Assembly (NCBI GenBank): GCA_905221605.1
Contig: CAJNDS010002836.1
Coordinates: 1-64,000 of the forward strand
DNA: 64,000 nt
From: Symbiodinium natans
Taxonomy: Eukaryota > Sar > Dinophyceae > Suessiales > Symbiodiniaceae
Direction: 5' to 3'
The notes under the pieces were generated by a model. It saw only the letters and a program-made list of their open reading frames with translations. It searched no databases and was not told the DNA's origin. Position numbers and translations under genes: made by a program. Every line of letters begins with the position of its first letter. Within the stretch, counting starts at the first letter, position 1. This document shows positions 12,315 to 25,973 of the stretch, piece by piece.

Positions 12315-15300
12315 CTGCCCCAGGCCGGCCGTTTCTACTACACCTGCCACTCTCCCAGAAACCTCAAGTCCCTGATTTCTTAGTAGGGAACTACAAAGCC
12401 CTGAAAGGATGTATAGGGGGATACCTCATTCGCTTATTCCCTACAAATGAACCGTGGCACGCTGCGGTGTCAGGGTTCAAGGTTTGGGGTACGAGGCTCT
12501 CCCTGGCTGTGTCGGGACTTCTTTACCACGGCCCAAGTCGCCCCGAATACTCAAAGCCCCAACCACTACCCTCACTAACCCCCTCAACCCCAAACCCCAA
12601 CCACTAACTGCAAGCTGGCAGAGTCCTCGACCCCCCGCCTGTTCCAAAGTGAGGGAATCTTCGGCGCGCCATTCTTCTTGGAGACCTCGTAGCCTGCTGC
12701 TTCCCACTCATCAGGCCTTGCATCCCAACTACTGGCAGCGCGTTGTGGGGTCTTGCGTCTCGGGTTAGGGGCTAGGGTTTGGGGGTCTGGTGTCTTTTGG
12801 GTTGGGATCCGCTGCCTTAACGCAGTGCTGCGGCACCATGTGAAGTGCACTGTGCCAGACTCAATTTTGGAATGAGATAAGGCTGATGACTGATGAGTCG
12901 GAATCTTGGGGTCGTGTGCCAAGGTGGGTGCCGCGAACATCTTGAAACTGGCTTTAGTTGCCTCAGGCACTGGCGCCGTTCAGAACATGAAACCCCCCCC
13001 CCACCCGGAGCCCTTGCCATATTCTCCACCAAAGAGTCAAGGCCCTTCGACTCTAAGCCCGAAACCTTCGGGGAGGTCTTGTCCTCGTTCCTGGGATGCC
13101 TTATACGACAGACCACCGACCCTGAAGGTACCTAAGCCCGAGGCTTTCCACAGCCACACTAAAAACCCCCCAAACCCAAGACCCACCGAGGCCCCGGGCG
13201 TGGAGGGCATGAAGGCGCTGGTACGAACCGCGGCAGCTGTGGGAAGCCTGCGAGGAGGGCAGTGCGGCTGGACTCTTAGCCTTCGGGCGCTTGGGCTTTG
13301 GGGTTCTTTGGGCCGGTTAGGGTGCGCCGGCTTACCTGTAAGTTCGCTCGCCCGCACAAGACACAACGGTAGAACTTCGCATGTTTCGGTCATTTCGGGA
13401 GTGCTTCGTCTTTTCCAGCTTTACATGTTTGAAACCTTGGGAAGCACGCCCGAAAACCCTAAACCCGATTAAACGCCCTAAACCCGAAACCCTACACCAC
13501 AAACCCGAAAAGCAAAAAGGTGTGGGTGCCTTGAGACAGCCAGCTGCATCCGGCCTTTGGTCACGGCCCTGGCGTTTTGAGGTGGAATAACAGCATCTGA
13601 ACCCTTAAATCCTAAATCCTAAACCCTACCCGAACCCAGCTGAGGGTCCGGAACTCTCAGGCGAATTTGTGGGGTTTATGGTGTAGGGATGTGTAGGGTG
13701 TAATTAGGGTTTAGGGGTCAATTAGGGTAAGTCTAGTTTGGGGTTTAGGGGAGTTCCCTCAGAATCTGATGGCAGGTTCTAGAACACAAGCCCACAACCG
13801 AGACCCCTTAAGCCCGGCCCGCAAACCCTAAACCCCAAAAGGCCCCTACCCAAACCGCAAGCCCTACACCCTACAACAAAAGAAGAAAACAGAGCAGGTG
13901 TTGGGTACTCAAGGGTGTTCCCCAAACCCTAAACCCCAAACTTTTCAACCCTAGCAAGCAAAGGATGGTTTATCTTTGAGAATTTGGGCCATTTGGATTG
14001 ACATCACGGGGTTGCAGAGGTTGAGGGGGCTGAAGATGTTGAGGGGTTCAAGGGGGTTTTGTGAGGGCGCTTAGGGGCGGTAGAAATTAACATGTCCCCC
14101 CGACCATGCCGACCATCAGGAAAAAGGAGCACCATCCAGAGCAGCCTATACCAGCCCCATGGAAGCGTGAATGCCACTGTCTGGGTTTAGGGTTTAGGCG
14201 TTTACTGTAGGGCTCCCTTTACCTGATCCGCTTCACTGAGGAGTCAGACCCCAGCCACGAAACCTAAACCCTAAACCCTACACCCTAAAAACTAAACCCT
14301 AAACCCTAAACCCTAGACCCTAGACCCTAGACCTTAAACCCTAAACCCTAAACTCCCTAAACCCTAAACCTAAGCCCTCAATGAAACCGGAAAGTCCTAT
14401 TAGAAGCTTTTGGCGTCTAGGCCGCAAGGGCATGACTCAGCACCGCTTCAGAGTTTGGATCTCGGGTGGCTGCTGACGCAATGGTTGTGGATAGTTCCAT
14501 ATTTAGGCTTTAGGGTTTAGGGTTAAGGTTTAATGTTTATGGTTTAGCTAGTTAGGATTTAGGGTTTAGGGACCTGATCTGGGCCCGCCTCATGAGCGAC
14601 ATGGCTGAAGGCCTTTGCGAGGACGGAGGGACTCCGGCTTGTGTAGAAAGCAGGTGCCGCGATGGTACGAGACCACCCTGAGCCAAAACGGCCGTGGGGC
14701 CGCAGCGGTATGAGATCGGATGGTCTGGAATCCCCAAAATCCACAATCCTGAGACAGCCACTCCTTAGTGTGTATCCCAGGGACAGCTCCCCAAGAAACC
14801 CTCAATTCAAACCCTTAACTCTCATCCCCAAGCTGGGCATCTCCACCTTTCACCACGTACTCTGTCTTTGGCTGCTGGAAACGGGGCGGGTACTGCTTTG
14901 GTACCACACCTGAGGGTCGGCTGCTTCTGCCTTTTCACCCCTTGCCAGATCAACGTGGCACCAGTTTGGGGCTTGCCTCAAACCTTCACACCCTAAACTT
15001 TCATGTGTGGCGCCCCTCTTAAGCCCCTACCCCCCTTTTTTTGGGGTGACTGGCTTTTTTCGGCCCTTCACTGAAACCAATCACCTTACAGGCCGCACCA
15101 TGATCTGCCTTCAGCGCCTCAAACAGGGCGATTCGGCCTTGAGAGCGGGCCGCCCCCTGTGCGCAAAGGGGGGCCCGCCGGGAAGAGGCCCAGCTGCCGG
15201 AGGGTGGTGAAGCTGCGGGGGACTTGAGGCCCGGAGAGAGCAAACACATGATCAATATAACCATCAGATGATAGAGTAGAACAATTATGTGATCGTAGAA

Positions 15301-15400
15301 TGAAGTAAGAATGTACACACACACATTTCTGTTAATACTCTTGCTTTCTCTTCAGACGCCCTAACCCGCAGAAGTGGCCTTCAGAAGGCACTGGAGAGAC
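12315..15400. other. Intergenic or intronic DNA with telomere-like arrays and coding-like islands
   Basis: CCCTAAA arrays lie at 14261-14374 and degenerate TTTAGGG words at 14503-14570. Short coding-like islands occur at about 12655-12750 (minus), 13195-13260, 14416-14472 (plus, WRLGRKGMTQHRFRVWIS) and 14571-14660, but none could be assigned to a family and their strand is uncertain. Confidence 0.4.
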
Positions 15401-15472
15401 TCAGAGCTCGTCAAAGTCGTCGAAGGCCTCCACTTCATGCTCGCGCCTGGACGCGCAAAGACAGAAACTGCC
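15401..15472 (-). CDS. ATG7: ATG7 terminal exon with stop
   Basis: Acceptor CGGAG|G; 23 residues, [17 protein letters not shown] then DDFDEL, and TGA. An acidic C-terminal tail of this kind is usual for ATG7 and helps bind ATG8. Confidence 0.8.
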   Translation of the reverse strand, partial: GSFCLCASRREHEVEAFDDFDEL

Positions 15473-18400
15473 CTCCGTTGATGGCTCAGACTTCGGGGAG
15501 GCGTAGGATGGGTCATCTAGGGTGTTCACACGAAGAGTTCGAGCACGAAGGTGTTCGTTTTCTGGGAGACCTTTGGCGCCATCTCTGAGAGTGCAGATTG
15601 CCGAGAGGCCCGTGCGATTTGTACTACCTTATTGGGGTCCTGATTGTAAGGGAATATCCTACTATTTGGGGGGAGGGGGGGGACCTATTTTAGGGGTCCT
15701 CTATCTTCGGTAACCGCCATTTCTGCGTACTGAGAATGTGGGACTAAGGCAGTGTGGTTTAGGCGTGTGAGTTCAAGAAAGTCAGTGCCGCTTGGCGACT
15801 GCCGGAAAGGCATACCCCCACGTCTTCCATCAGCTAGGATACGATCCCTCTGGGCAGACGTGAATAGTACTACGTTGGGGTTTAGGCTTCAGTGGTTTCT
15901 GGGACGTTGAATCCGAAAGGTTGGGCTCTCAAACGCGTGTGGGTCTGATACAAGCCTAGCACTAGAAAGCAACTTGAAAGATTCAAGCTCGCACCTGAGG
16001 CAACTGGGGTCCAGACAGTCCGGCTTTCATTTCCGCCAGGCCGGAGATTTCCTGGCGTTTAGAGTTGCTCACTGTTGGTTTGCAGGGAACGAGGGAATTA
16101 AGGCCCTACATATTACCCTTTAAGGGATTATATAGGGTACCTCCTTCCCCCATTCCCTACTAACCAAGTGTAAGGTTGAGGGTTCACCCTCCCGTGGCCC
16201 AAGAGTGGGCTTACGGTTTAAGACTGAAGGCTGCGAGTCACGTGTCTTTCTTGCAGGGGCTCTCAACATTTTCTAAAGCGCTAATCCCTTAAGCCTTACC
16301 TCAAACACCGCGAACCGGTTCAGGGCTTACGGTGTTCTTGCCTCGTTGTCCTTTACAGCTCTGGAAGCTGTTGGCATTCCCAAAAGCCATAAACACCCGA
16401 GACCTGGTAAGGAGACATCCGGCAGGTTTTAGGGTTTAGGGTGCAGGGTGTAAAGTCTGGGGTTTAGGGTTTAGGGCTTAAAAAGTCCTAAGAATAACCC
16501 TAACACCCTGCGCAAGCCTCAAGGTCCCCAACCTCGAAACCCGAAAGGCGCCCCAGCCTCCCTGAACCCAAGCCCTAAACCCTAAACCCTAAACCCTAAA
16601 CCCTAAACCCTAAACCCTAAACCCTAGACCCTAGACCCTAAACCCTAAACCCTAAACCCTAAAAAGGTCCTCCAAGATCGAGGAGTCCGCAATGACCTTC
16701 TCCAGGAAGGCCACCCCCTCGTCGGCATAGCGCTGCAGCACCTGCCAGGCAATTATTGGATTTAGGGTTTAGGGTTTAGGGTTTCGGGTCTCGGGTTTAG
16801 GGTTTGGGGTCTAGGGTTTAATTAGGGTTTAGGGTTTATGATTTAAAGTTTAGCGTTTACGGTTCTTTAGGTTTTCCCCGAATCCCCAAAACCCCATACC
16901 CGCAACCCCTCCCCCCGCCCCCCCCCAAAAAAAAAAAAAAACGGCGAGACACTCAAACCATCGCCAAGTCCGAAAAACACCGAAAAAACACTACAACTTA
17001 AAACCCTCAAGCCCATAGCCCCTTGAAACCCCAAAGCCCTCACAAGGAGCCTAGCTCGAACCCCATGAGGGTTCGGCGGTGGGGCTTTGGGTTTAAAGGG
17101 TTTAGGGCTTGGGGCCTTTTGGTGTTGTTTGGGCATTTACTCTCCAGGGATAGCTTTGGATTGTTTAGGATTGCAGGATGGTGTTTTGGACTTTTGGGTA
17201 GTTTAGGGGTTGTGGGCTTTAGTACAGGACGGCCTAGGGTAGCTTGGTGTCGGGGTGTGTCACAAGCGCGTGGCGTCGGATGCCGGGATTCGCGGCGCGA
17301 CTTGCAGAAGCGCGGGCTTACACTCACCCCCCCCCTCCCCCACAAAACGCTAAACTTGGGATGTTCCCCCTAAGACTAGCAGTCCTTCATAGGATAATAA
17401 CAGGGAGTACCATAATCCCGTTTTAGGACTGATAGCCCAACCCTAAACCCTAATCCAAACAAGTCCTAAACACCTTGGACCCGAAATCCGACAGAGCTCA
17501 ACTTGAGCCCCACCCCTACAGCTGCGTGGAGTGTCTGCAGCTGCAACGAGCGCGTCCTGCCTGGGGAGAGCAGCAGATGCAGCGCGAGAAAGGCTCCGTC
17601 TCCACTGGAGACAAGGTATACCTGAGCTCCATGCCAGAGCAAGCAGGCAACGCCAAGCACTGCAAAAAAAGGCCTTGCGACCTAGTGCAACATCTTGTTT
17701 CATTGGCGTCCGAGCAGTGCCTTATGAAGCCCTAAACCCGAAACCCGAAACCCTAAACCCTAAACCCTAAACCCTAAACCCTAATCCTAAATCCTATCAA
17801 AATGGCGGCCCAGAGCAATCCCGGGCGCTCCGCTGCATAACCGCGAACCTGTGAGGTGGCGCAGAGGGACCACGTGCAACCACACTACGGGGGTTTCCCA
17901 ACAAAAGGATGCCTCGTTTCTTCCTTTGATAAAGAACTTCGATTTTGGGGAATATGTTCAGAACACCCCCATTTTGGGAAAGACAGTACCCATTTAGGAC
18001 GCCAGGTATGCCAGCGGCTAGCGACGCCTGGCATACCAAGTTCATGATGAACACACCGGTCATTGAGACAATGAGGATCTTCGAAGTCCTCTCAACGTGA
18101 CCACGAAGCAGCGCCGATATGGCCATCGTTCGACATAAAGCGTCCCAAGAGGAGGTCTTCAAGTCGGGTGATGGACGGTCTTGGATTTTGTCCGGAGTTC
18201 TGTGATGTTCTGTGCGGGTTTCAACCCGCTTTTCTTTTCGATTCGTTCTGACAACGCCGCCATTCTTCCAGCGTGCTTGTTTGGCCATCCTCGAACACAA
18301 CGCTGGAGTCTGTTCAAGGCCTTTCTTGGTGACTTCTGAAGCCTGTTTTGTGGGGCCTTTGCGTTGCCTTTCTGATAAACCTTTTGGGGTGCGCCTTCTT

Positions 18401-21400
18401 TGCTGCCTGTTGCCTCAGGGTTTAGGTTTTGGGGACCCAAAAGGTTTGCAGTAACCCGCCCGACAGTTTCAGTCGACCTAATAAACCGTCCGATAGCGTC
18501 AATCAACCCAAGCCCTTGCAACCCGGGAACCTGGATTTACTTAACGATGCCTAGTGCCCATCTCTGGAAAAATTCTCCCCCAAACAGCCCCCACCCCTGG
18601 AAAACAACTTGCAAACTTAAAGCCCCAGAGTCCTGCACCCCAAAAGCCCCGGAAAACCCAAAACTCCAAAGGCCCTAAACATCCCAAAACCTACAAAGGC
18701 CCCACTTCCTCAGCACCAACTCTCGGGATAAGCAGGGTAAGCTCCGGAGGCCCTTACCTCCGAGCCGCGAACTGGCCTCATGCCGAAGCCCAAACCCCAA
18801 GCCCCAAAAACAAGCCCTAACAACCCCAAACCCCTAGACCCGTGACCCTTGACCCCATAACCCGAGACCCATAACCCCAGACCCCTTAACCCCATACATC
18901 CCCGAACCCCTAAACCCTAAACCCTAAACCCTCAGCCCTAAACGCTCAGCCCTAAACCTAACAACCAAACAGCCGGCCTGATGCGGCACCCCGCCCAGGG
19001 GGGACCGGGTCAGGCTCTCGGTCCCCGTACAGCACGGAGCCGCGAAGCCCTCCTCCAAAGGCTGGAAGATGGGTCATATAGGTAGCGTTTAGGGTTTAGG
19101 GTTTAGGGTTTAGGGTTTAGGGTTTAGGGTTTAGGGTTTAGGGTTTAGGATATTAGGGGTACCTTCTTGGGGCCCTTAGTATAAGGAGATCCTACTATTA
19201 TTAGAGGGTCTACATTAGGGATCCCTGATTTTCGTAAACCCCCATATAGGGCTCGGAAGATTTATTAATGGTATTCCCTTATGGTCGCGTCGCTATATAA
19301 GTATGCTATGGTAACCTCCAAGCCCGGGTCGAACTATTGAGGCCAATATTAGGTTGCGTTTGTCCTGGTTGGGGCATGGGGGATTTAGGTTGTGGGGTCT
19401 GAGGATTTGTGGTGATGGACAGAATTCAAACGAATCACAACATGGTTGATGCCTGAGAGTCTGCATAACCCGGTGCCGTAGCAGGCCGGTGAGCCTTCAG
19501 TGCTTGGTGCTTGCAGCTATCTGTCAATGCTGTTTAAGCTGCGCCTTCTGTGACCTGACTCAAAGCCCTCAAACAAGCAACATGCGCACGCTCTCAGACT
19601 TTATGAAAGAAACCTCCATACCATGACCCCTCATCCAAACAAGAGGTCCTGGCCGAAAGATTGCTTTCCCTCATTGTCCCATGGCAATGCCCAAACCCTA
19701 AACCCTAAACCCTAAACCCCAAACCCTAAACCCTAAACCCTAAACCCTAAACCCTGAAGGCGCCTCGTGCTGTGTGAGCGCTGCGAGAAGCTCCACAGCA
19801 ACGCTGCTGGCAAGACCCGAGATGCCCGGGCGGGTCACCGTGCACTGCTGATCCAAGGTCCTGGCCGCCACTGCTGGTGGTCGGCTTTAGGGCAGAGAGT
19901 TGGGATGTTCCCCCCCCCTCGTACTAAGAGTCCTTAATGGGGAGTATAGCACCCCCCAGTACAATCCCTACTAAGGACTGTTACTTTAGGTGTGGGGGAC
20001 TCTGGGAAGCTTGGGGTTTAGGAGTTTAGGCTAAGGGGCTATCAACCAAGATCCCCTGCTTTGAGTCCCCTACTTTACCTTGTTAGAATGCGGCCTCACA
20101 TAGTCCGGGGACCCAAAAAGGGGACAGGGGGGGGGGGGAAGTTTAGGGTATTTGGGGTTTCGGGATGCAGCGCAGGCTCATTGTACTGCAAACAATTTGT
20201 TGTTGTCGCATCTCTCTGTGAATTAGTCTGTGGACTTTTGTTCGCTAGTTCTTGTCAAGGAAGCCCGAGCCCAAAAAGGACAAAGACGGTACCCCTGAGC
20301 GTCGCAGTGTGGCTGCCATGGCCAAGCCCCAAAACCCATTAACCCCCCAAAAAACCCAGAGCCCTCAAACCCAGTCCTGAATGCCAGGGAGTCCTGGGCA
20401 CAGGCCGGCGGGAACAACAGTGTTGCTCTGTGAGGGCTTAGGGGCTGCTTATGACAGCGGCCCCTCTTACTTAGCGTGCCCAAAAACGGACCATAATTTA
20501 GAGAACTGGTCATATGTTGGGCTCGTAGGGGTTTAGGTTTGCTCGAAGGCCATATGGTGTTTCGGGGGTTGCGGGCTTACAGACTGGAGCTGGCACCGGT
20601 CTACAGCAGCTGGCCTCACTCTTGTGCACCCTAAAACCCTATAGACTATCAAACCCTAAACCCCTGAGACCTTGCCCGAAACCCTGCGCCCCTGAACCCT
20701 AAGCCCTATATCCTACCTTCGGATTCAGAGTATCAGGTTTTCTCGACCCGCGAGCCCTGGGACCTAGGTAGTTCTGGCCCTGATCAAAAGAAGTGTTGAT
20801 CCGAGGCTCCGCCGGGGCGGTGACATCATTGCAGAAGTAGCACGCAGCCACGGAATCTTTGTAGGTTTGCCTGGTGGCGTCTGACTCAACCCTGAAACCT
20901 TGCAAGCCCGAACCGACCCCGAGAACTGCAAGGAAGTATGCGATTTTGCCCTCTTGCCTGCCTGCATGAGTCCGAGCAATGTGTCTTTACAAGTGCTTGC
21001 GTTGAGATGTTGAAGTACGTCAAGGTGGATGTGCAGACACTTCGCTCATTTCGGGCTTGTTCGGGCAGTGGACAGCGTGCTATTTCATGTTGCATGCTGA
21101 TAAGGAAAGGGGCCCCCCTCCCCCGCCCCCCCTCAACCGATGGGTATCCGACTAGTGTGGGGGGACGGGGGGTTTGATGCGGTTCAATTTTAAGATGACA
21201 AAAAAACCTTAACACGATTCCGGGGGATCACGACAATCTGGTCCCGCCCAATAATCGCAGAAAAAACTGAACTACAAGTCCAGGGATCAGACTAACCAGC
21301 ATTTAACACTCTCATGCAAGCACCTGTCTTTCGGCCCCATCAAGACAGCACAACTCATCGACGTGCGCGACACGGGGAAGCAGTCACAAACTGGACCAGT

Positions 21401-24400
21401 TGCCCTCAAATTGGGCACGCTTTGGCGATGCTGGCCTGGAGACCAGGAAGGAATCGAACCCCAGCGCCACAGTCAGCCCGAGGGGAGGAGAGTCTTTCTC
21501 CTGAAGCGACCATGTTAAGGCTTGGTCTCGGGTACGAAGCAGATGAACAGCAGGGAGGGGGTCCTCCCTCTTTGCAATGACCTTCAATCTCTATGACAAG
21601 GCAGGAAAGGTCCCCCTGCGCAGGTCCTTCTGCGCAGCGCCCACAAGCAAGGATGGAACCCACCGAGACTCTCGGGAGTCTGTGAGCATACCTCGGCTTA
21701 ACCACGTTGGAACTCCCAAACTGGGCCTCTTCTCCGTCGTTCGTCTTTTTGCTTTCCATGATCCCACAGCCGAGCGGCACACGACGTCATGGGCATCGAT
21801 GAGTTCCTGCAGCTTTGCCTCGGGGGGCTGCGCGGCGCGAGTGGGAGCTTGAACCTGCACCAGCTCGAGCCTCCGCCCGCAAGCTAACTTTAAGATGGTC
21901 CCTTCTGGAGTCCTCACTACTAGGCGGCCCCTACTGATATTGGGTGCAAGAAAATCTCCCATGTGGTGTTATACCAGAGGCGTCCCGAGTTGAATCTAAG
22001 TTAGAGTGGAACCATGGGCCCCGAGTGTGGTCCCTTACCCTTGTTTAAACGGAATGAACGGGATCCGAAGCATGGGCCCTTGTTATGTATAGTGGATATA
22101 AGGGTTCTACAACAGGGGACCCAAATCAAGGACCCATACTTCGGATCCCCTATTGAACATGAAACTACTTGATCTTTATGACGCGCATCGCATCTAGTCA
22201 CCAACAGATTTTGTCCAGGTTCTCGATCCACCCGGCCTTAGAATCTGAAACCGACGGCAACCCACAAAGCCACGAGATTCGAACTTGGGTCCAGCTGCAA
22301 GGTTGCTTCGGAGGCCTTCCGCCGCCTGGTGGGGATGGCCAGGCATGGGGATGTCCAGAACTACCTGAGCTGCTGGTGCGGAAGTCGAACCCACATTTCA
22401 GGAAACGCGTCGGATTGAGTCTCCTTTCTTTCGGCGCCGTCACGCGACTGCTAGTCCCCTGAAACCGAGACCCTGAATGCTAATTGATATAAAGCATTTT
22501 GACAGACCGCAGCCTGATAGCTGAGCATGTTGAACATAGGGGCCAGTCTAAACCCCTGCGCTGGCTCCCCAACATTAACGCTGCCTACCTGCCTGGACTG
22601 CCTACGCGAGCTGGAGCGCGTCAGGGTAGCGGAAGCGAGCAATCACGAGGGGGTACACGCATACTTTCGCGGGCTAGGGTCGCAAAATTGGGGTTGAGCG
22701 GTGTCATTGCAAGCACACAAAGTTGGCAAAGACGGCTTATCCTATAGCGTTGCCATGCTCGCCTTTTGCACGAAAGATGTTTCATCACTCTCAGTAGGTT
22801 TCAACATACGAGAGCACGAACCTTGCGGTAGAAGTGCAAAACTTGCCGGATCGGAGCCTGCTGGAAAACAATAGTAGGACGCACGGTCTTAAGTACCCAA
22901 ACCCAAGCGGAACGCGGGCCCGAATGAAGGTCCTACATTGCACATTCAACTCGCTCACAGGCTGTTTCTGGCTTGTGGTGCGCATGTTCGTTCATGCCTA
23001 CAATGACTTGTGCCCCCTAACTTCGTTTAAGGGAACCCGCAGGAGGGAGGTATGTTGAAGTTTTCCTAAGTGCTCCAAAAAAATATAAGATAAGGTTCGT
23101 GTTGCCCTACATCTTAACCCCCCCAAACCAACTTCCATCCACACAGTCAAGGATGGTGAGTATCCTTTTTGCCTGATAGCCCAACTGGGGGCTATTGTGC
23201 GGGAGGGATTGATGATCAGGGTTTCGGGTTTAGGGCCTAGGGTTTAGGGTTTAGGGCGATTCCCACACAAAACCTCCTTTGGGGGGAACTTCGAGGCTGT
23301 AAACCCTCGGCTCTCAGCCCACCGCTCTGCTGTACCGGTGTTCTGTTGTAACATCGGCGGCGCAACAAGGGTTTAGGGTGAAGGGCTTAGGGCTTAGGGT
23401 TTAGGGCTTAGGGTTTCGGGCTTATAGGGTTTAGGGTTTAGGGTTCAGGGTTCAGGGTTCAGGGTTCAGGGTTCAGGGTTTAGGGTTTAGGGTTTAGGGT
23501 CTAGGATTTCTTCGACGTGATCCCCATGCCGGGGCGATCCGGCTCCGCTCTGGCCGGGAGGCATCTGCGACTTCCGCGTCAGGAAGGATTGCCTCCGAGT
23601 GGCGGCTCGGTTTAAGGGTCCGGGTTCGAGGTTTTGAGGTTGAGGGTTTAGGGTTGAGGGTTTAGGGTTGAGGGTTTAGGGTTGAGGGTTCAGGGTTGAG
23701 AGTCGAGGGTTTGGGGTTTTTCGAACCCTGCCGGAGGCCTGCTGTTTTGTGAAAACAAGCCTTTTCTTCGGGCTCGTGGTATTCTTCATCCCCTCAACTA
23801 AAGACTAACCCTCATTGCAAGAGGCCCCGTCTGAACACGGTTTCGGGGTTAGGGTTTTACCGGTAAGGCTCCAGGGAGTTGAGGGGAAGAGCAAAGCATA
23901 GTCTGTCCGTTAAAAAAACCCGACAAATTTGCACAGGACTCCTGCATGGGGGCGGGGTTTGGGGTTTCGGGATGAGGGGTTTACAAAACCTCACAGTTTA
24001 TATGGGTTCACGCTGCTGTATGAACTCAAGTAAATTCCGGGTCTTCCTACAAGTTCCCTGCACGCACTAGACCCATCTAGACGCAAGAGTGACCCAGGAA
24101 TGAAAAATGCCTCTTTCGGTTTACTTCAAGGGGCTTAGAAGAAAACCTGAACCCTAAGAAAGGGGAAGTCGGGGCCTACTCTGGGTCTGGCCCTGGTAAC
24201 GACAGAAGATTCCCTAAACCGGTGGGCCTCGACGGCCTCACGCGCCGCCGTCGCCTCGCACAAATGCTCGTGGCACTCTTCGAGGGTTCATGGGTGCAGG
24301 GTTTTGGGTGGGGCTTAGGGTTTGGGGTTGAGGCGGTTGAGGGTTTGGGGTTTGGGGTTGAGGGTTTGGGGTTTGGGGTTGCGGTTAATAACAAGGCTTA

Positions 24401-25942
24401 GGGTTTTGGAGCTGCACAGTGCACAGGCTTACAAGGGTTGTTTTTCAAAAAGGTTCGTGTGGTAATCCTAAATGATGTGGCGCCCCTGCCGACTCTTGTC
24501 AATTGCCTCCTCGCCCCTACTGTCAACTTAGGGGCTGAATACCCTAGCCCAAACAAGGTTCACCCTTTATTTGCAATAGGATTATATTTTACCAAGAAAG
24601 TTAAAGAATACAGTAACTACCCAGCCCACAAGTGTAACAGTTGGGGAGCCAAACCCGCTGCTCTTCCGGGACCCCCTCGATGTGTCGCACGTTCAGCTTT
24701 GGGAGTCGGAAACTTGGCCTTGATGAAAGGGGGGCTGAATTCTAAACCCTAAACCCTAAACCCTAAACCCTAAACCCTAAACCCTAAACCCTAAACCCTA
24801 AACCCTAAACCCTAAACCCTAAACCCTAAACCCTACACCCTAAACCCTAACCCTAACCCTAAACCCTACCCCTAAACCCTAAACCCTAAACCCTAAACCC
24901 TAAACAAAACCCTAAACCCTAAACCCTAAACCCTAAACCCTAAACCCTAAACCCTAAACCCTAAACCCTAAACCCTAAACCCTAAACCCTAAACCCAACC
25001 CTAAACCGGAGTGCATCACAAGCCATCCTGGAACGATCTCGGGCAAACCCTACACACCCCAAGCTCTGCCCGACATGCCCGACAAGCTTCTTTTGGCAAG
25101 GCGTGGGGTCTGGACCTCGAGAGTGCTCAAGCTTCTTAGGGTAACTACATGGCGCCTTGTTATGAGCCCTTAAACGGGGACGGAAAAACAACCCAAGGGC
25201 CAAAACCCTGCATCCTCTGACAAGCCATCCCTGCATCTCTTTCATTCCCACCAACCCGCCCTCCGCGTCAGGGGAAGCCCCGGAACCCATCCACCTAGAC
25301 GGCCCAGGAAGGCTACCTTCAAGCCTACAGAGAATGGACCATAACTTCAGACTTCGGCTTCAGCTCCCTTGCGTGGAAAGCCTAAACCCTGAAGCCGGAC
25401 AGCCGCCGCCAGGCCTTCTTGCGGCCCTCGGCGGCGTCTCTGTGTGTGAAGAGACTCTGCCGGACAGGGTTGGAGAAGGAAACCTGTGGGGACGGCATGC
25501 TTCTCCTACTTAAGAAACAAACAGCGCGCATTTTGTAGTCTGTTCAAGTGTAGTTGAGTGTGCTGATCCAGTGAAGTGTTTTTTGTGATGCTATGGTATG
25601 TTCTGGTACATTCTGGCACGTTACAGCTCGTTGTGTGGTTACTTCTCCGGGCCCGGAAAGAGATGTCGATCATCAAGAGCCGGCGGAGTGCCCAATTTCG
25701 GGTGTCGAGCCGAGTTGGAAGGCGTGTTGCTGCAAAATGTACCGAGGTGGTAGCTTAGCCCTGTAAACTCTCTGACGAGCAATGCTGAGCAAGATCTTCT
25801 TGAACCCACAAACTCCTGAACCCAACAAGGGAAAGAATACAAATGTATATATATATATGTATATATGTATATATATGTATACATGCGTATTATATATGTA
25901 TATATGATTCAGCCCCGGCGGGCCCCCCCCCCCCTCCCCCCT

Positions 25943-25973
<31 letters not shown>

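Noticed and set aside
17797-18300. A 167-codon minus-strand frame.
   Set aside because: No domain, unusual composition, and it lies within an ATG7 intron.
19754-19860. Plus-strand frame resembling a C-x-x-C zinc motif ([11 protein letters not shown]).
   Set aside because: The opposite strand encodes the ATG7 catalytic motif [10 protein letters not shown] with correct phases, so the plus frame is its shadow.
21439-21529. tRNA-like sequence on the minus strand (7-bp acceptor-like stem and GGTTCGATTCC box).
   Set aside because: There is no U33 anticodon loop or proper D-arm, and the interval overlaps the ATG7 exon encoding ALGFDSF, which explains the sequence.
24742-25007. A true chromosome end.
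   Set aside because: Array is interstitial, with ATG7 exons on both sides, and neighbouring arrays vary in orientation.
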